Positions 6,860 to 15,527 of a stretch of DNA of 18,222 nucleotides are shown here, in pieces. This DNA is from Microcaldota archaeon. GTDB taxonomy: Archaea; Micrarchaeota; Micrarchaeia; Micrarchaeales; Micrarchaeaceae. Each line of letters begins with the position of its first letter. The stretch's first letter is position 1. Where the stretch lies: the NCBI GenBank assembly GCA_021834865.1, contig JAKBRD010000014.1, positions 1-18,222 of the forward strand, in the 5' to 3' direction. The position numbers and the translations under genes were made by a program. The notes beneath the pieces were generated by a model that had not been told where the DNA came from, searched no databases, and saw nothing but the letters and a program-made list of their open reading frames with translations.

Positions 6860-8800
6860 TCAGCGCTGTATGAGCTGTTCGTCTTTTACCGTGCTTACGG
6901 TGCGCTGCCTCCTGCTCGCAAACGGCCTGAACTCCCTGCCGTTTCCAGAGAAGAACTTGGAGAAGAATTCCACGTATATAAGCCTTGCGCCTTGTATTCC
7001 TGGCTCGAATAGCGCTATGGCTATATTGAAGAGCTGGCCCACTATGAGTATCACTATGCCCAGTATGGCAAGAGGTATTGAATGCGTCAGTGAATGCATG
7101 AATATGAAGTCTATAACCTGCGCGAGTATGACCGAAGCCAGCAATATGCCTATGAGCCTAGTATATGAAAGTATGTGGCTTATGAGAGATGGCAGTTCCA
7201 TGAGCGATTCAAAGCCTTCGGTAACAAGAAACATTATTATTCCGCCGATAAGCAGGAAGTATGCAAGCACCACGGAATAATTAGGGAACCATAGCGGCTG
7301 CTTGTGGAGAACCGCAAGGCCGAATATGACTATGCCCCATGCAGCCATGAGCCAGCCTATCCTTCCGACTGCATGCTTTTTGTGCCCTATTGCAAGATTG
7401 TTCAGGAATCCCAGCACGAACCCGAAAGATACCATTGCAACGCCTATCCAGCCGGATACGAGCAGCAGGGTAGGCAATCCAGTCTCAACGTTGAAGATTG
7501 CAGTATAGGGAAGCTGGAAACCGAAGTATTCATTGAATATTACGCCGAGAAATATGGCTATCACCGCTCCCGGCATTATGGATTTTGCCAACACCGTAAG
7601 GCCGTTGTTGCTTATTATCGTGTTGACAAATTTGCTTATCGGCTTCGGTATGTGGCTTTTCTTCGGCGGGTGTCTTATTCTGTGAAGAAGCCATATTGAG
7701 CCGAGAAGCATAACGGCACCGTATCCTACGTCGCCTATCATGAAGCCGAAGAATATTGGGAATACTACCGCAAATATGAGCGTTGGGTCGAACTCGTCGC
7801 TTTTGGGCAGCGAATAGAACCTTATGAAAAACTCGAATAGCCTCGTCGTAACTGGATTTGAAAGCTTTGTTGGAGGAAGCTCCTTGGTGTGTATCTTCTC
7901 CATTATGAAGCCGTCGTTGGTTATGCGCTTAAGCGCAGACCTCAGCCTGTGAAGGTCTTCCTCAGGCACCCAGCCCTCGATTGCTATGACGTTGATTCCA
8001 AAGCCGAACTTGGACACTACGTCAAGCTTTTCCATCTCTAAGTCTAATTGCTCGCGAATGGCGCTTACAAGAGGATAGTGTATTTCCGATATGTTGGTAA
8101 GCTCTGATTTGAGGGCTTCATACTTGGATTCCGATGCCGATATTTTGGATTCTATGAGCTTTTCGTTTGCAGACACGGGCCCGGACATTTTCGGTATGGC
8201 TTCCACTGAAAGTTTCATGCTTCTTACATAGTTGCCAAACTCCTTTTCCGAATCCCTGCTTATGCTCGCTATTGTTGAATATTCTCCCTTCAGGATCACG
8301 CACTCCTTTATCTCTTTGTGCGCTTCCGAATTGAATTTCTGCAAGTCCCTGCCCTCCACCAAGAATGATGCAATCTTGTCGGTCCCGAATATCGCCAGAT
8401 CGTGCCTTGTATGTGGCATGCGCTTCAAAAGGTTCATGGTGTCCCTGAGCTCCTTGAGCTCGGCTTCCGCGGATGCCATTTCCCTTGTTATCTGGGCGAC
8501 CCTTTCCGTTATCGTTACCGAATCGGCCTTCTTTATCAGCTCTGCAGTGTCTTCCATGGAGTATTTATCCTTGGGCTCGTATTTGTAGAGCATGGATTCG
8601 AGGCTCCTGAACTTTTGGTCGTAATCGCTTATCTGCCTGTAATCAAGGTCGTCGCTCTTGTTAAGCATCTCGGCAACGTTCTCCGGAAGCTGCTCTATTT
8701 GCATGACGCCAAGGTCATGAAGGGCCGTGATTACCGGCTGGCGGTGCTCCTTCGATATGATTATGCGCTCCCTTGACATCCTTGCAGGTTTCAACAACAT
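6860..8800 (-). CDS. atpI: A-type ATP synthase subunit I (a-type, ion channel and stator)
   Basis: Membrane stator subunit that forms the ion half-channels against the K ring and anchors the peripheral stalks. It has 646 aa, normal for archaeal I. The N-terminal half (to about 330) is soluble with long coiled-coil stretches. The C-terminal half has about seven or eight membrane helices starting near FPIFFGFMIGDVGYG. The conserved SYTRL motif places the essential arginine at Arg548, and the late family signature VEFFSKFF ... FRPF is intact. A 25-residue polar tail follows. The ATG at 8800 has GGTG five bases upstream; an internal ATG at 8779 is the alternative. The gene is last in the operon, 12 nt after atpH, whereas in Methanosarcina ahaI lies near the front. 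Confidence 0.95.
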   Translation of the reverse strand: MLLKPARMSRERIIISKEHRQPVITALHDLGVMQIEQLPENVAEMLNKSDDLDYRQISDYDQKFRSLESMLYKYEPKDKYSMEDTAELIKKADSVTITERVAQITREMASAEAELKELRDTMNLLKRMPHTRHDLAIFGTDKIASFLVEGRDLQKFNSEAHKEIKECVILKGEYSTIASISRDSEKEFGNYVRSMKLSVEAIPKMSGPVSANEKLIESKISASESKYEALKSELTNISEIHYPLVSAIREQLDLEMEKLDVVSKFGFGINVIAIEGWVPEEDLHRLRSALKRITNDGFIMEKIHTKELPPTKLSNPVTTRLFEFFIRFYSLPKSDEFDPTLIFAVVFPIFFGFMIGDVGYGAVMLLGSIWLLHRIRHPPKKSHIPKPISKFVNTIISNNGLTVLAKSIMPGAVIAIFLGVIFNEYFGFQLPYTAIFNVETGLPTLLLVSGWIGVAMVSFGFVLGFLNNLAIGHKKHAVGRIGWLMAAWGIVIFGLAVLHKQPLWFPNYSVVLAYFLLIGGIIMFLVTEGFESLMELPSLISHILSYTRLIGILLASVILAQVIDFIFMHSLTHSIPLAILGIVILIVGQLFNIAIALFEPGIQGARLIYVEFFSKFFSGNGREFRPFASRRQRTVSTVKDEQLIQR

Positions 8801-8812
8801 TATCGCACCGTT

Positions 8813-9142
8813 TTACTTCTTGCCTTGGATTCCGAAATATTCCGAAACAGCCTCGGCAAACGCCTCAAGCGCTTCGTCCTTCGATACTTCTTTAAGCGAA
8901 GAGACCTTTGACTGCTGCGCTTCTATCAGCGCCTCCGCGCTTTTTTTTGCATCCTTAAGTGCCTCCACCTTTATCGAATCGGCCTGCTCTTCCGAACGCT
9001 CCCTTGCATCGTGAAGTATTATCTCCGCCTGCGTGTGCGCGTTTTTCATTATGGCTTCGGCTTCGGATTTTGCCTTTTCTATGGCCTTCGAGTATGAATC
9101 CTCGCTTTCCTTTATTTTTTCCAATGTAGAAATATCGCTCAT
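8813..9142 (-). CDS. atpH: A-type ATP synthase subunit H (peripheral stalk)
   Basis: Small coiled-coil subunit, 109 aa, that pairs with subunit E to form the peripheral stalks that hold the A3B3 head still. Nearly the whole protein is charged alpha helix rich in Ala, Glu and Lys with heptad-like spacing (residues 5-90), and the core SEAEAIMKNAHTQAEIIL is typical of the H/G family. It is cytosolic. The ATG overlaps the stop of the preceding 60-aa membrane ORF by 4 nt (ATGA), with a G-rich GGGGT just upstream, implying coupled translation. Confidence 0.88.
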   Translation of the reverse strand: MSDISTLEKIKESEDSYSKAIEKAKSEAEAIMKNAHTQAEIILHDARERSEEQADSIKVEALKDAKKSAEALIEAQQSKVSSLKEVSKDEALEAFAEAVSEYFGIQGKK

Positions 9143-9321
9143 TTTACTACCCCTGACAGCAGCATTAGCATAAGCACGGCGAATACCGCCACTGCTATGT
9201 TTATCGCCATTACTGCGTACATTATCCTCTGAAATTTCATTATCGCACGGGCGCTCTCTTCGGTCATCTTGAGCCTGTGCTGCTTATGCATTATCTTGTC
9301 CATAGTGTAATTGCTTTGCAT
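9139..9321 (-). CDS. 60-aa single-pass membrane protein inside the ATP synthase operon
   Basis: I do not recognise this protein. It has a polar, basic amphipathic N-terminal part (1-32, with MHKQHRLKM and EESARAIMKFQR) and one membrane helix at about 34-57, very rich in Ala, Val, Met and Leu, ending in Lys60. The basic N-terminus predicts that it faces the cytosol. Three points argue it is real. A strong Shine-Dalgarno, GGTGAGG, lies 4 nt before the ATG. Its ATG overlaps the atpD stop by 1 nt (TGATG). Its stop overlaps the atpH ATG by 4 nt (ATGA). It is therefore almost certainly translated with the ATPase subunits. It may be an accessory subunit or an assembly factor for the membrane sector. 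It is not a duplicate of K, which has two helices and a conserved Glu. Confidence 0.82.
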   Translation of the reverse strand: MQSNYTMDKIMHKQHRLKMTEESARAIMKFQRIMYAVMAINIAVAVFAVLMLMLLSGVVK

Positions 9322-9953
9322 CAGGCCTCACCTTCGCTCTCCAGCTTGCCCTTTATGTATTTTATTGAAACTATCTGGTCCCTTTCCATGTCGTCAAGCC
9401 TTTGCTTTATGTATGATGCCTTTTCCTTAAGCTTTGGTATTGCAACGTTTTCTATTGCATTGCTCCTTCTGTTGAGCTTCTCTATTTCGTAAAGCAGGAG
9501 GCGCAGCGCGTTCTCCTTTTCCGCCACTTCTATGAGCAGCTTGAACAGGTTCTCGTAGCTCCTCTTCGCGTCGAACACGGATGCCGGCATCGATATTACT
9601 GAGTAAACTGCATCTTCCGTTCCGTTGGACTTTATCTCAAGATCCGGTATCTTCACCCCCATTATGTTTTTTGATGAAGCTCTTGCAGAGGCCTCGGCGT
9701 TTTCCGCAGCAATGCGCTCCATGGTTATCCTACCTGACATAATATCTGCGATCTTTACGGAATCCGCAGCCAGGCGCACGCTCTCGAGCATGTTGCCCCT
9801 CATCAGCCGTATCTGCCTTGCCATGTCGAAGAATGCCAGAACCAGGCTTGACCTTTTCATCTTGAGCAGGTTGAGCCCCTTGGCTGCCACCTTTATGCGT
9901 GCCCTTGTCTTTATGAGCTCCAGCCTTGTAGTCCTTATATTACTTTGGGCCAT
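9321..9953 (-). CDS. atpD: A-type ATP synthase subunit D (central rotor shaft)
   Basis: Forms the long two-helix shaft that turns inside the A3B3 head, the counterpart of F-type gamma. It has 210 aa, normal for the family. The N-terminal helix has the expected [18 protein letters not shown] pattern (25-42). A less regular middle (about 90-130) follows, and the C-terminal helix carries the family signature [20 protein letters not shown] (154-173) and the closing [17 protein letters not shown]. The ATG lies inside the end of atpB, a 14-nt overlap with no clear GGTG, so translation is probably coupled to atpB. Confidence 0.95.
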   Translation of the reverse strand: MAQSNIRTTRLELIKTRARIKVAAKGLNLLKMKRSSLVLAFFDMARQIRLMRGNMLESVRLAADSVKIADIMSGRITMERIAAENAEASARASSKNIMGVKIPDLEIKSNGTEDAVYSVISMPASVFDAKRSYENLFKLLIEVAEKENALRLLLYEIEKLNRRSNAIENVAIPKLKEKASYIKQRLDDMERDQIVSIKYIKGKLESEGEA

Positions 9954-11334
9954 TCTTCTCTTCCCACTTTCCGTATTTCTTTATGTATTCCTCCTTGACC
10001 CTCTTGACGTCGTTCCTGTCTATGTTCGACAGAAGCTCCCAGCTAAGCTCCAGGGTCTTCTCTATGCTCCTGTCCTCGTAATAGTCCTGGTTGACGAATT
10101 TGCTTTCGAACAGGTCGGCGAATTTAAGGTATGCCTTGTCGCCCTGGCTGAGCGCCTCTTCTCCCACTATTTCGGTTAGGCTTCTGAGGTCCTTGCCCTT
10201 TGCGTATGCGGCATAAAGCTGATCCACAACTCCCCTGTGGTCCTCCCTCGTGCTGTTCTTGCCTATTCCCTGGTTCATCAGCCTGGAAAGGGACAGCAGC
10301 ACGTCTACGTTCGGGTATATTCCCTTCCTGTAGAGCTCCCTGCTCAGCACTATCTGGCCCTCAGTTATGTAGCCCGTGAGGTCGGGTATTGGATGCGTTA
10401 TGTCGTCTCCAGGCATGGTCAGTATCGGCACCTGCGTTATCGAGCCCTTTCTGCCCCTTATTTTTCCGGCCCTTTCGTATATCGTCGACAAGTCGGTATA
10501 CATGTATCCGGGGAAGCCCCTTCTTCCAGGGACTTCCTGCCTTGCGGCCGATATCTCCCTGAGCGCTTCGCAGTAGTTTGTCATGTCAGTAAGTATTACC
10601 AGCACGTGCATGTCTTCCTTGTAAGCCAGATATTCTGCGGTAGTCAGCGCTAACCTAGGCAGTATTATCCTTTCCATGGATGGATCCGATGAGAGGTTCA
10701 TGAACATTACTGCCCTGTCAATGGCCCCGGTTTCCTCGAATTCGGTCTTGAAGAAGTTTGCCTCTTCGCTGTTTATTCCTATGCCGCCGAAAACCACGCT
10801 GAAGCCCTCGGATTTGTTGAGTATCTTTGCCTGCCTGGCTATCTGCGCCGCAAGCCTGTTGTGCGGCAGTCCGGAAGCTGAGAATATCGGGAGCTTCTGC
10901 CCCCTGACCAAAGTGTTCATTCCGTCTATTGTAGATATGCCCGTTTCTATGAACTCCGATGGCTCCTCCCTTGAATATGGGTTTATGGCGCTGCCGTTTA
11001 TGTCTATCTCTTCACCCTGCACTATCTCCGGGCCTCCGTCCCTTGGTTTGCCCATGCCGTTGAATATCCTTCCGAGCATGTCGGTGCTGACCTTGAGCTT
11101 GGCGGTTGTGCCGGTAAGCCTTACCGCAGTGTTGCCGGTGTTCATTCCCCTCGTTTCGCCGAACGACTGCACTATGGCTGTTCCGTCCCTAGTATCGAGA
11201 ACCTGCCCAGTGACAGTCCTTCCGTCTTCGAGCTTTATTTCTACGAGCTCGTTGTACGCCGCATCCTTTATGCCGTCAACAAAAAGAAGCACATTTGTTA
11301 TCTGGCTTATTGTTTTGTAGTAAATATCTCCCAT
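9940..11334 (-). CDS. atpB: A-type ATP synthase subunit B (regulatory, non-catalytic)
   Basis: Alternates with subunit A in the hexameric head and has no ATPase site of its own. It has 464 aa, typical length. The usual P-loop is replaced by FSASGLPHN, the degenerate form characteristic of B. Other family blocks are present: the [14 protein letters not shown] stretch, the [16 protein letters not shown] stretch, [20 protein letters not shown] and [12 protein letters not shown] near the C-terminal domain. The ATG has GGTG five bases upstream and lies 15 nt after the atpA stop. Confidence 0.97.
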   Translation of the reverse strand: MGDIYYKTISQITNVLLFVDGIKDAAYNELVEIKLEDGRTVTGQVLDTRDGTAIVQSFGETRGMNTGNTAVRLTGTTAKLKVSTDMLGRIFNGMGKPRDGGPEIVQGEEIDINGSAINPYSREEPSEFIETGISTIDGMNTLVRGQKLPIFSASGLPHNRLAAQIARQAKILNKSEGFSVVFGGIGINSEEANFFKTEFEETGAIDRAVMFMNLSSDPSMERIILPRLALTTAEYLAYKEDMHVLVILTDMTNYCEALREISAARQEVPGRRGFPGYMYTDLSTIYERAGKIRGRKGSITQVPILTMPGDDITHPIPDLTGYITEGQIVLSRELYRKGIYPNVDVLLSLSRLMNQGIGKNSTREDHRGVVDQLYAAYAKGKDLRSLTEIVGEEALSQGDKAYLKFADLFESKFVNQDYYEDRSIEKTLELSWELLSNIDRNDVKRVKEEYIKKYGKWEEKNGPK

Positions 11335-11349
11335 TTTTACACCGTTATA

Positions 11350-13104
11350 TCATTCTTCAGAAGCCTTTATGTTGCGCATGTCCATGGCAAGCTTGGAAAT
11401 CTCCTTGGAATACTCCTCTATCTGCTCCTCGGGAATGAACTTCATCTTTGCGATTTTCTGCTTGACTTCAAGCTTTGACATCTTCTCGGCTGGCACGCCA
11501 TGGTCTACAGCCATGGATTCCTCGTCGCCGACCTGAAGTATCGATTTCAGCATAAGGTACTGCTTGCGCATCGACGAATATGTATCAACCTCGTCGAAGG
11601 CGTTCTGCTGCAGGAAGTCCTCCCTAAGGCTTTTCGCCGTATCCAGAGTGACCTTGTCCTGCTCCGGAAGCGCATCGTAGCCTACGAGCTGCACTATCTC
11701 GTTTATCTCGGATTCCTTCTGCAGTATGGCCATTGCCTTCTTGTACAGGCCAGACCATTCGGGGCTTATGTTGACCTCGTACCATTTGGCGAGGTCGTCA
11801 GCATAAAGTGAATAGCTGTTTAGCCAGTTTATCGAAGGAAAATGCCTGGCGTTGGCAAGTGCAGCATCAAGAGCCCAGAAGACCCTTGTGACCCTGAGCG
11901 TGTTCTGCGACACCGGCTCTGATATGTCTCCTCCTGGCGGGGATACTGCACCTATTGCAGTTATGGAGCCTATGCCTCCGTTGAGGACGTGAACCCTGCC
12001 TGCCCTTTCGTAGAATTCGGCGACCTTTCTTCCGAGATATGCAGGATAGCCTTCTTCTCCAGGCATCTCCTCGAGCCTTCCGGATATTTCCCTTAGCGCC
12101 TCGGCCCATCTGCTTGTCGAGTCTGCCATGAGCGCCACGTCATATCCCATGTCCCTGTAATATTCTGCAAGAGTTATGGCGGTGTATATGCTCGCCTCCC
12201 TGGCAGCCACGGGCATGTTCGAAGTGTTGGCTATGAGTATTGTCCTGTCCATTAGGGGCTGGCCAGTCTTTGGGTCCTTGAGCTCTGGGAATGTGGTGAG
12301 TATTTCTGTCATCTCGTTGCCGCGCTCTCCGCAGCCTACGTATACAATCAGGTCTGCGTCCGACCATTTGGCTAGCTGGTGCTGTATTACGGTCTTGCCG
12401 CTTCCGAACGGGCCTGGAACCGCTGCGGTTCCGCCCTTTGCGACTGGAAACATCGTGTCTACGACTCGCTGCCCGGTTATAAGCGGAACTTCCATGGGGA
12501 GCTTGTCCTTTACCGGCCTTGGCATCCTCACTGGCCATCTCTGCAGCATTGCCACTTTGACATCCTTTCCAGTTTCCGTTTTTATAGTCGCAAACGGCTC
12601 TTCTATTGTAAACTCGCCGTCGCTTATTGAGCTTATAGTGCCCGACACACCATGCGGGACCATTACCTTGTGCTTTATAAGGCTCGTCTCGTCGACTTCT
12701 GCTATAATGTCGCCTGCGCTTACGTGCGCACCCTTCTTCTGCACGGCTTTAAGCGCCCATTTCTTCTTGGTGTCAATAGACTCTACGTTTATGCCCCTGG
12801 CTATGAAGTCGCCGCTCTCGGCCCTTATCTTGTCCAGCGGCCTCTGTATTCCGTCGAATATGGAACCGACGATGCCTGGTGCAAGCATAACGGAGAGCTG
12901 CATTCCTGTGCTCTTTATTATGTCTCCTGGCCTGAGCCCGCTTGTATCTTCGTACACCTGCACGGTGGCCATGCCTTTTTCCAGCTTTATTATCTCTCCG
13001 ATAAGCTCCTCCTTGCCAACCCTTACCACGTCGTACATGTTGGGGTTTTCCAGACCTCCTGCTATTACGACCGGGCCCGAAATTCTATATATAAATCCGC
13101 TCAT
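11350..13104 (-). CDS. atpA: A-type ATP synthase catalytic subunit A
   Basis: Catalytic subunit of the head; ATP is made or split at its interface with B. It has 584 aa, normal for an A subunit without an intein. The N-terminal beta barrel (1-75) is followed by the extra domain special to A/V-type A subunits (about 110-200). Then come the P-loop GPFGSGKTV (231-239, Lys237), the catalytic GERGNE (259-264 region), the LMADSTSRWAEALREISGR block (325-343) and EEMPGEEGYPAYL. A C-terminal helical domain ends the protein. A 40-nt gap separates it from atpF, the longest in the operon, and no Shine-Dalgarno precedes its ATG, unlike most neighbours. Confidence 0.97.
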   Translation of the reverse strand: MSGFIYRISGPVVIAGGLENPNMYDVVRVGKEELIGEIIKLEKGMATVQVYEDTSGLRPGDIIKSTGMQLSVMLAPGIVGSIFDGIQRPLDKIRAESGDFIARGINVESIDTKKKWALKAVQKKGAHVSAGDIIAEVDETSLIKHKVMVPHGVSGTISSISDGEFTIEEPFATIKTETGKDVKVAMLQRWPVRMPRPVKDKLPMEVPLITGQRVVDTMFPVAKGGTAAVPGPFGSGKTVIQHQLAKWSDADLIVYVGCGERGNEMTEILTTFPELKDPKTGQPLMDRTILIANTSNMPVAAREASIYTAITLAEYYRDMGYDVALMADSTSRWAEALREISGRLEEMPGEEGYPAYLGRKVAEFYERAGRVHVLNGGIGSITAIGAVSPPGGDISEPVSQNTLRVTRVFWALDAALANARHFPSINWLNSYSLYADDLAKWYEVNISPEWSGLYKKAMAILQKESEINEIVQLVGYDALPEQDKVTLDTAKSLREDFLQQNAFDEVDTYSSMRKQYLMLKSILQVGDEESMAVDHGVPAEKMSKLEVKQKIAKMKFIPEEQIEEYSKEISKLAMDMRNIKASEE

Positions 13105-13144
13105 TCAAATCAACTTGCAATTCAAAGTTCAATCAAGTGTCATA

Positions 13145-13474
13145 TCAATTTTTGTATATGTCGACGCCCAGGACCCTCTTGGCCAGCGCCTCTACCGATT
13201 CCGACTGCTCGGATAGCTCCTTCTCCGAAGGTATGAATATCACCAAGGGCTTCATTGCCGTTTCCGTGGCCCTGAGCGCATTTGGGCTGAGCGACAGTTT
13301 TATCGAATATGAAGCTATTACTAAATCGTATTCCTTAGAGGCCATGAGCCTCAGGAGCGTCGACGAAGCCTCCTTGCCCTCGCTGATGAAAACGTCCTTT
13401 ATCCCTGAAAGCTTGAACCCAAGGGCTATCTCGCGCTCGCCTATGACTGCTATCTTTCCGAATTTAGCTTCCAT
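13145..13474 (-). CDS. atpF: A-type ATP synthase subunit F (central stalk)
   Basis: Small Rossmann-like subunit, 109 aa, that binds subunit D at the rotor base. The opening KIAVIGEREIALGFKLSGI (7-25) is the family signature, with the middle EYDLVIASYSI and PLVIFIPSE strands as expected. The C-terminal helix (about 85-105) is the part that moves between states in the A/V family. The ATG has GGTG seven bases upstream and overlaps the end of atpC by 11 nt. Confidence 0.93.
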   Translation of the reverse strand: MEAKFGKIAVIGEREIALGFKLSGIKDVFISEGKEASSTLLRLMASKEYDLVIASYSIKLSLSPNALRATETAMKPLVIFIPSEKELSEQSESVEALAKRVLGVDIYKN

Positions 13475-14540
13475 TCTGCTTCACCGCTTCGTTGTGCGCG
13501 TATAGCGCAAAGTCAGCCTTTATCCCGTAATAGCCCTGCAACAGCAACGCCCTGAGCGCGTCCCTTTCGGCTTCGAGCCTGAGTATGTAGCTCATTATAT
13601 AAGACAATGATTGCGAGGATGCGGAGAAAGTCGGCATGAACCTTTTATACAGCGACCTTTTCAGCACCGCTTCCAGCTCTGAGAGCTTTCCTGCAGTAAT
13701 GTACCTGGAAAGCGAGTCCTGCGCGCCGTCTCCCAGCAGCTTAGACAGGGCTTCGGAAGCTTTTCCATTGACCGCCTCGGCGATCTGCGAGGCACTTATG
13801 CTGCCTCCTTTTATTACGTATTGCTGGATGTCCTGCACGCCAGAATATGCGGCCTTGGCGGCGTTTAGCACGTTTTCGGCGTCTATCATCGCTATGACAT
13901 ATTCGTACACCGGGCCCTCGTCGCCCTTGTAGAAGCGCAGCGACTCTGCAAGATGCGTATAGTAGTAGAAGCCGAGCTCGGTGAGCATGGGTGCCAGCGA
14001 TCCGTTCTTTGCATAGTCGTCTATGTGCGACATCAGCACTGTCCCGTAGCCGAACTTTGCAAGATAATTGACTACCGAAACTACGTCCTTCTGCGCCAAC
14101 AGGTTGGCATAGTCCGGCTTGCTTATGCTGCCCGCAAGTATGCCGACTGGATTCTTAACGGCCAGCATGAAATGCGATGTATCTGTAAGCTCGTAGCCCA
14201 TTGCCTTCGAAGAGAGCACAACCTTTATGTTTTCTATATCCCACTTGCTTATGTAGGCCATTACGAACGGCTGAGCCAGCGGCGGCATTGCGATATAGGC
14301 TTCCTGCAGCGATTTTGCCATTGTGGCGTTTATTACAGCCTCGAAAAGGTCTGGCATCTGGTACAGCTGCGAAAGCTCGTCTATCTGCTTCCTGTATCTG
14401 GTCTCCGAGAGCATTTTCAGTATCTCTTCCGGAGATTTCCCAGAAGCCTGCTCGTAGAAGCCAGTGCTGAGAAGCGAGGTTGCCATCGCCCTTATGCTGC
14501 CGTACTTCCCAGTATACGTTGAATCAGTCATTTTTACCAT
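13464..14540 (-). CDS. atpC: A-type ATP synthase subunit C (rotor cap, V-type d homologue)
   Basis: Funnel-shaped subunit that sits on the K ring and links it to the D/F shaft. It has 358 aa, close to the usual 350-380. Family features include the N-terminal YGSIRAMATSLLS segment and the later repeated helical pattern with AYISKWDIENIKVVL (about 92-106). The sequence is almost wholly helical and has no membrane span. Two starts are possible: the ATG at 14540, with AGGT upstream, and another at 14531, with GGT inside the first. Both overlap the end of atpE. Confidence 0.93.
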   Translation of the reverse strand: MVKMTDSTYTGKYGSIRAMATSLLSTGFYEQASGKSPEEILKMLSETRYRKQIDELSQLYQMPDLFEAVINATMAKSLQEAYIAMPPLAQPFVMAYISKWDIENIKVVLSSKAMGYELTDTSHFMLAVKNPVGILAGSISKPDYANLLAQKDVVSVVNYLAKFGYGTVLMSHIDDYAKNGSLAPMLTELGFYYYTHLAESLRFYKGDEGPVYEYVIAMIDAENVLNAAKAAYSGVQDIQQYVIKGGSISASQIAEAVNGKASEALSKLLGDGAQDSLSRYITAGKLSELEAVLKRSLYKRFMPTFSASSQSLSYIMSYILRLEAERDALRALLLQGYYGIKADFALYAHNEAVKQNGS

Positions 14541-15102
14541 TTATAACCTTGATAAGCCTTGAATAGAATCCATCCCTTACCTTTGAGAGCATGCTGTCAA
14601 GGCCATAGTCTATTGCCATTTTTCCGTCTGAAGAGTTTGCGTACAGGCCGAACGCGAAGCCTTCGGGAGCTTCTGAAAGCTTGGCCTTTGGGAATTTCTT
14701 TTTTATTAGCTGCATGTCGTCCTTGGCAGCATGTACCTCGCAGTCGGCCCCTAGCGCATCAAGAGCGTTGGAGCACAGCTTGAGTATCAGGGCCTTGTAA
14801 TCGTCCGTATTTTTGTATTCCGATATCGAAGCCCTGAGTTCGGCTTCCGCTGCTGAGAGCTTTTCAGCCATCGAGCTGTAGAGTATCCTTTTGGCCTCTA
14901 TATTTGCCTTGGACTGCTCCCTTGCCTTTATCTGCGAAGCCTCGAACTCGGCCCGGGAAATCGTTTCCTTTGATTCCGAAGCCGCCCGTGCCTTTGCATC
15001 GTTTATTATTTTATCCGCTTCGGCCCTGGCTTCGCTGAGGAGCTTGGATGTTTCCTGCTCCCTGCGCTTTTCTATGCCTGCCACGATCTCTTCGAGGCCC
15101 AT
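14524..15102 (-). CDS. atpE: A-type ATP synthase subunit E (peripheral stalk)
   Basis: Pairs with H in the peripheral stalks and ties the head to subunit I. It has 192 aa. The N-terminal half (to about 100) is a long charged helix, Ala/Glu/Lys-rich and coiled-coil-like. The C-terminal half is a small globular domain that contacts the B subunit in the family. I chose the ATG at 15102; two tandem in-frame GTG codons just upstream (15111 and 15108) form the GGTG of a Shine-Dalgarno three bases away and are the alternative starts. It lies 18 nt after the atpK stop. Confidence 0.93.
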   Translation of the reverse strand: MGLEEIVAGIEKRREQETSKLLSEARAEADKIINDAKARAASESKETISRAEFEASQIKAREQSKANIEAKRILYSSMAEKLSAAEAELRASISEYKNTDDYKALILKLCSNALDALGADCEVHAAKDDMQLIKKKFPKAKLSEAPEGFAFGLYANSSDGKMAIDYGLDSMLSKVRDGFYSRLIKVINGKND

Positions 15103-15120
15103 TTGCACCACTGGCTAACT

Positions 15121-15348
15121 TCAGAGTATCTGCAGCAGCAGTATGAGGCCGAGCACGAATCCTATTATCCAAAGCGTTTCTGGTATCACGAAGAAGAATA
15201 GCACCTGTCCAAATTTTTCAGGCTTTTCGGCTATTATTCCCATTCCTGCAGCTCCGATTCCCTGCTGCGCCATTCCAGTTCCTATCAATCCTCCGGCTAT
15301 TGCTATGGATGCAGCAACAGCATATAACGGACTTACCGCTACTACCAT
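15121..15348 (-). CDS. atpK: A-type ATP synthase subunit K (proteolipid rotor ring)
   Basis: Membrane ring subunit that carries ions through the motor. It has 75 aa from the ATG and forms one hairpin of two helices. The first has the Gly-rich pattern AIAGGLIGTGMAQQGIGAAG (16-35); the second has the ion-binding carboxylate at Glu57 in IPETLW. The single hairpin with one Glu is the simple, non-fused form, unlike the duplicated or triplicated proteolipids of some methanogens. Gln28/Gln29 and Thr58 next to the Glu are compatible with Na+ binding but do not settle it. I chose the ATG at 15348, with GGTGA six bases upstream; a TTG at 15360 would put the Shine-Dalgarno inside the gene. Confidence 0.95.
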   Translation of the reverse strand: MVVAVSPLYAVAASIAIAGGLIGTGMAQQGIGAAGMGIIAEKPEKFGQVLFFFVIPETLWIIGFVLGLILLLQIL

Positions 15349-15382
15349 GTTTTTCACCAAATCATTAAGCTTTAACGTAGCA

Positions 15383-15390
15383 ATATAAAT
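15383..15390 (-). promoter_or_regulatory. TATA-like box of the ATP synthase operon
   Basis: On the minus strand this reads TTTATATT, 35-42 nt before the atpK ATG. A start about 25 nt downstream gives a leader of roughly 13 nt that just includes the GGTGA Shine-Dalgarno. It is the only clear promoter-like site of the nine-subunit unit; the other gaps are 40 nt or less. Confidence 0.55.
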
Positions 15391-15458
15391 AAATTAACAA
15401 GCATAGATAACTAATCTCGTGCTAATGAATACAAACAATTAATTTTGCAACGAATAGA

Positions 15459-15467
15459 TTTATAAAG
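15459..15467 (+). promoter_or_regulatory. TATA-like box of rtcB
   Basis: TTTATAAAG, about 61-69 nt before the rtcB ATG, gives a start near 15490 and a leader of about 38 nt. A second A/T-rich stretch (15507-15516) is closer but less TATA-like. The box is divergent from that of the ATPase operon. Confidence 0.45.
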
Positions 15468-15527
15468 GCTCCATAAAGTGCACAAGAAGGCACTAGTCGC
15501 TGGCATAGATATTTTTAAGTGGTCATA

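Noticed and set aside
10676..11320. 214-codon open frame on the plus strand
   Set aside because: It is antisense to atpB, with no Shine-Dalgarno and no recognisable domain.
12176..13216. 346-codon open frame on the plus strand
   Set aside because: It is antisense to atpA and crosses into atpF. The open frame follows from the codon use of atpA and the translation is low-complexity Ser/Pro/Ile.
15477..15494. AGTGC/GCACT hairpin upstream of rtcB as a possible RNA target of RtcB
   Set aside because: The stem is only 5 bp and the predicted transcript start (about 15490) falls inside it, so the RNA probably does not contain the whole hairpin.
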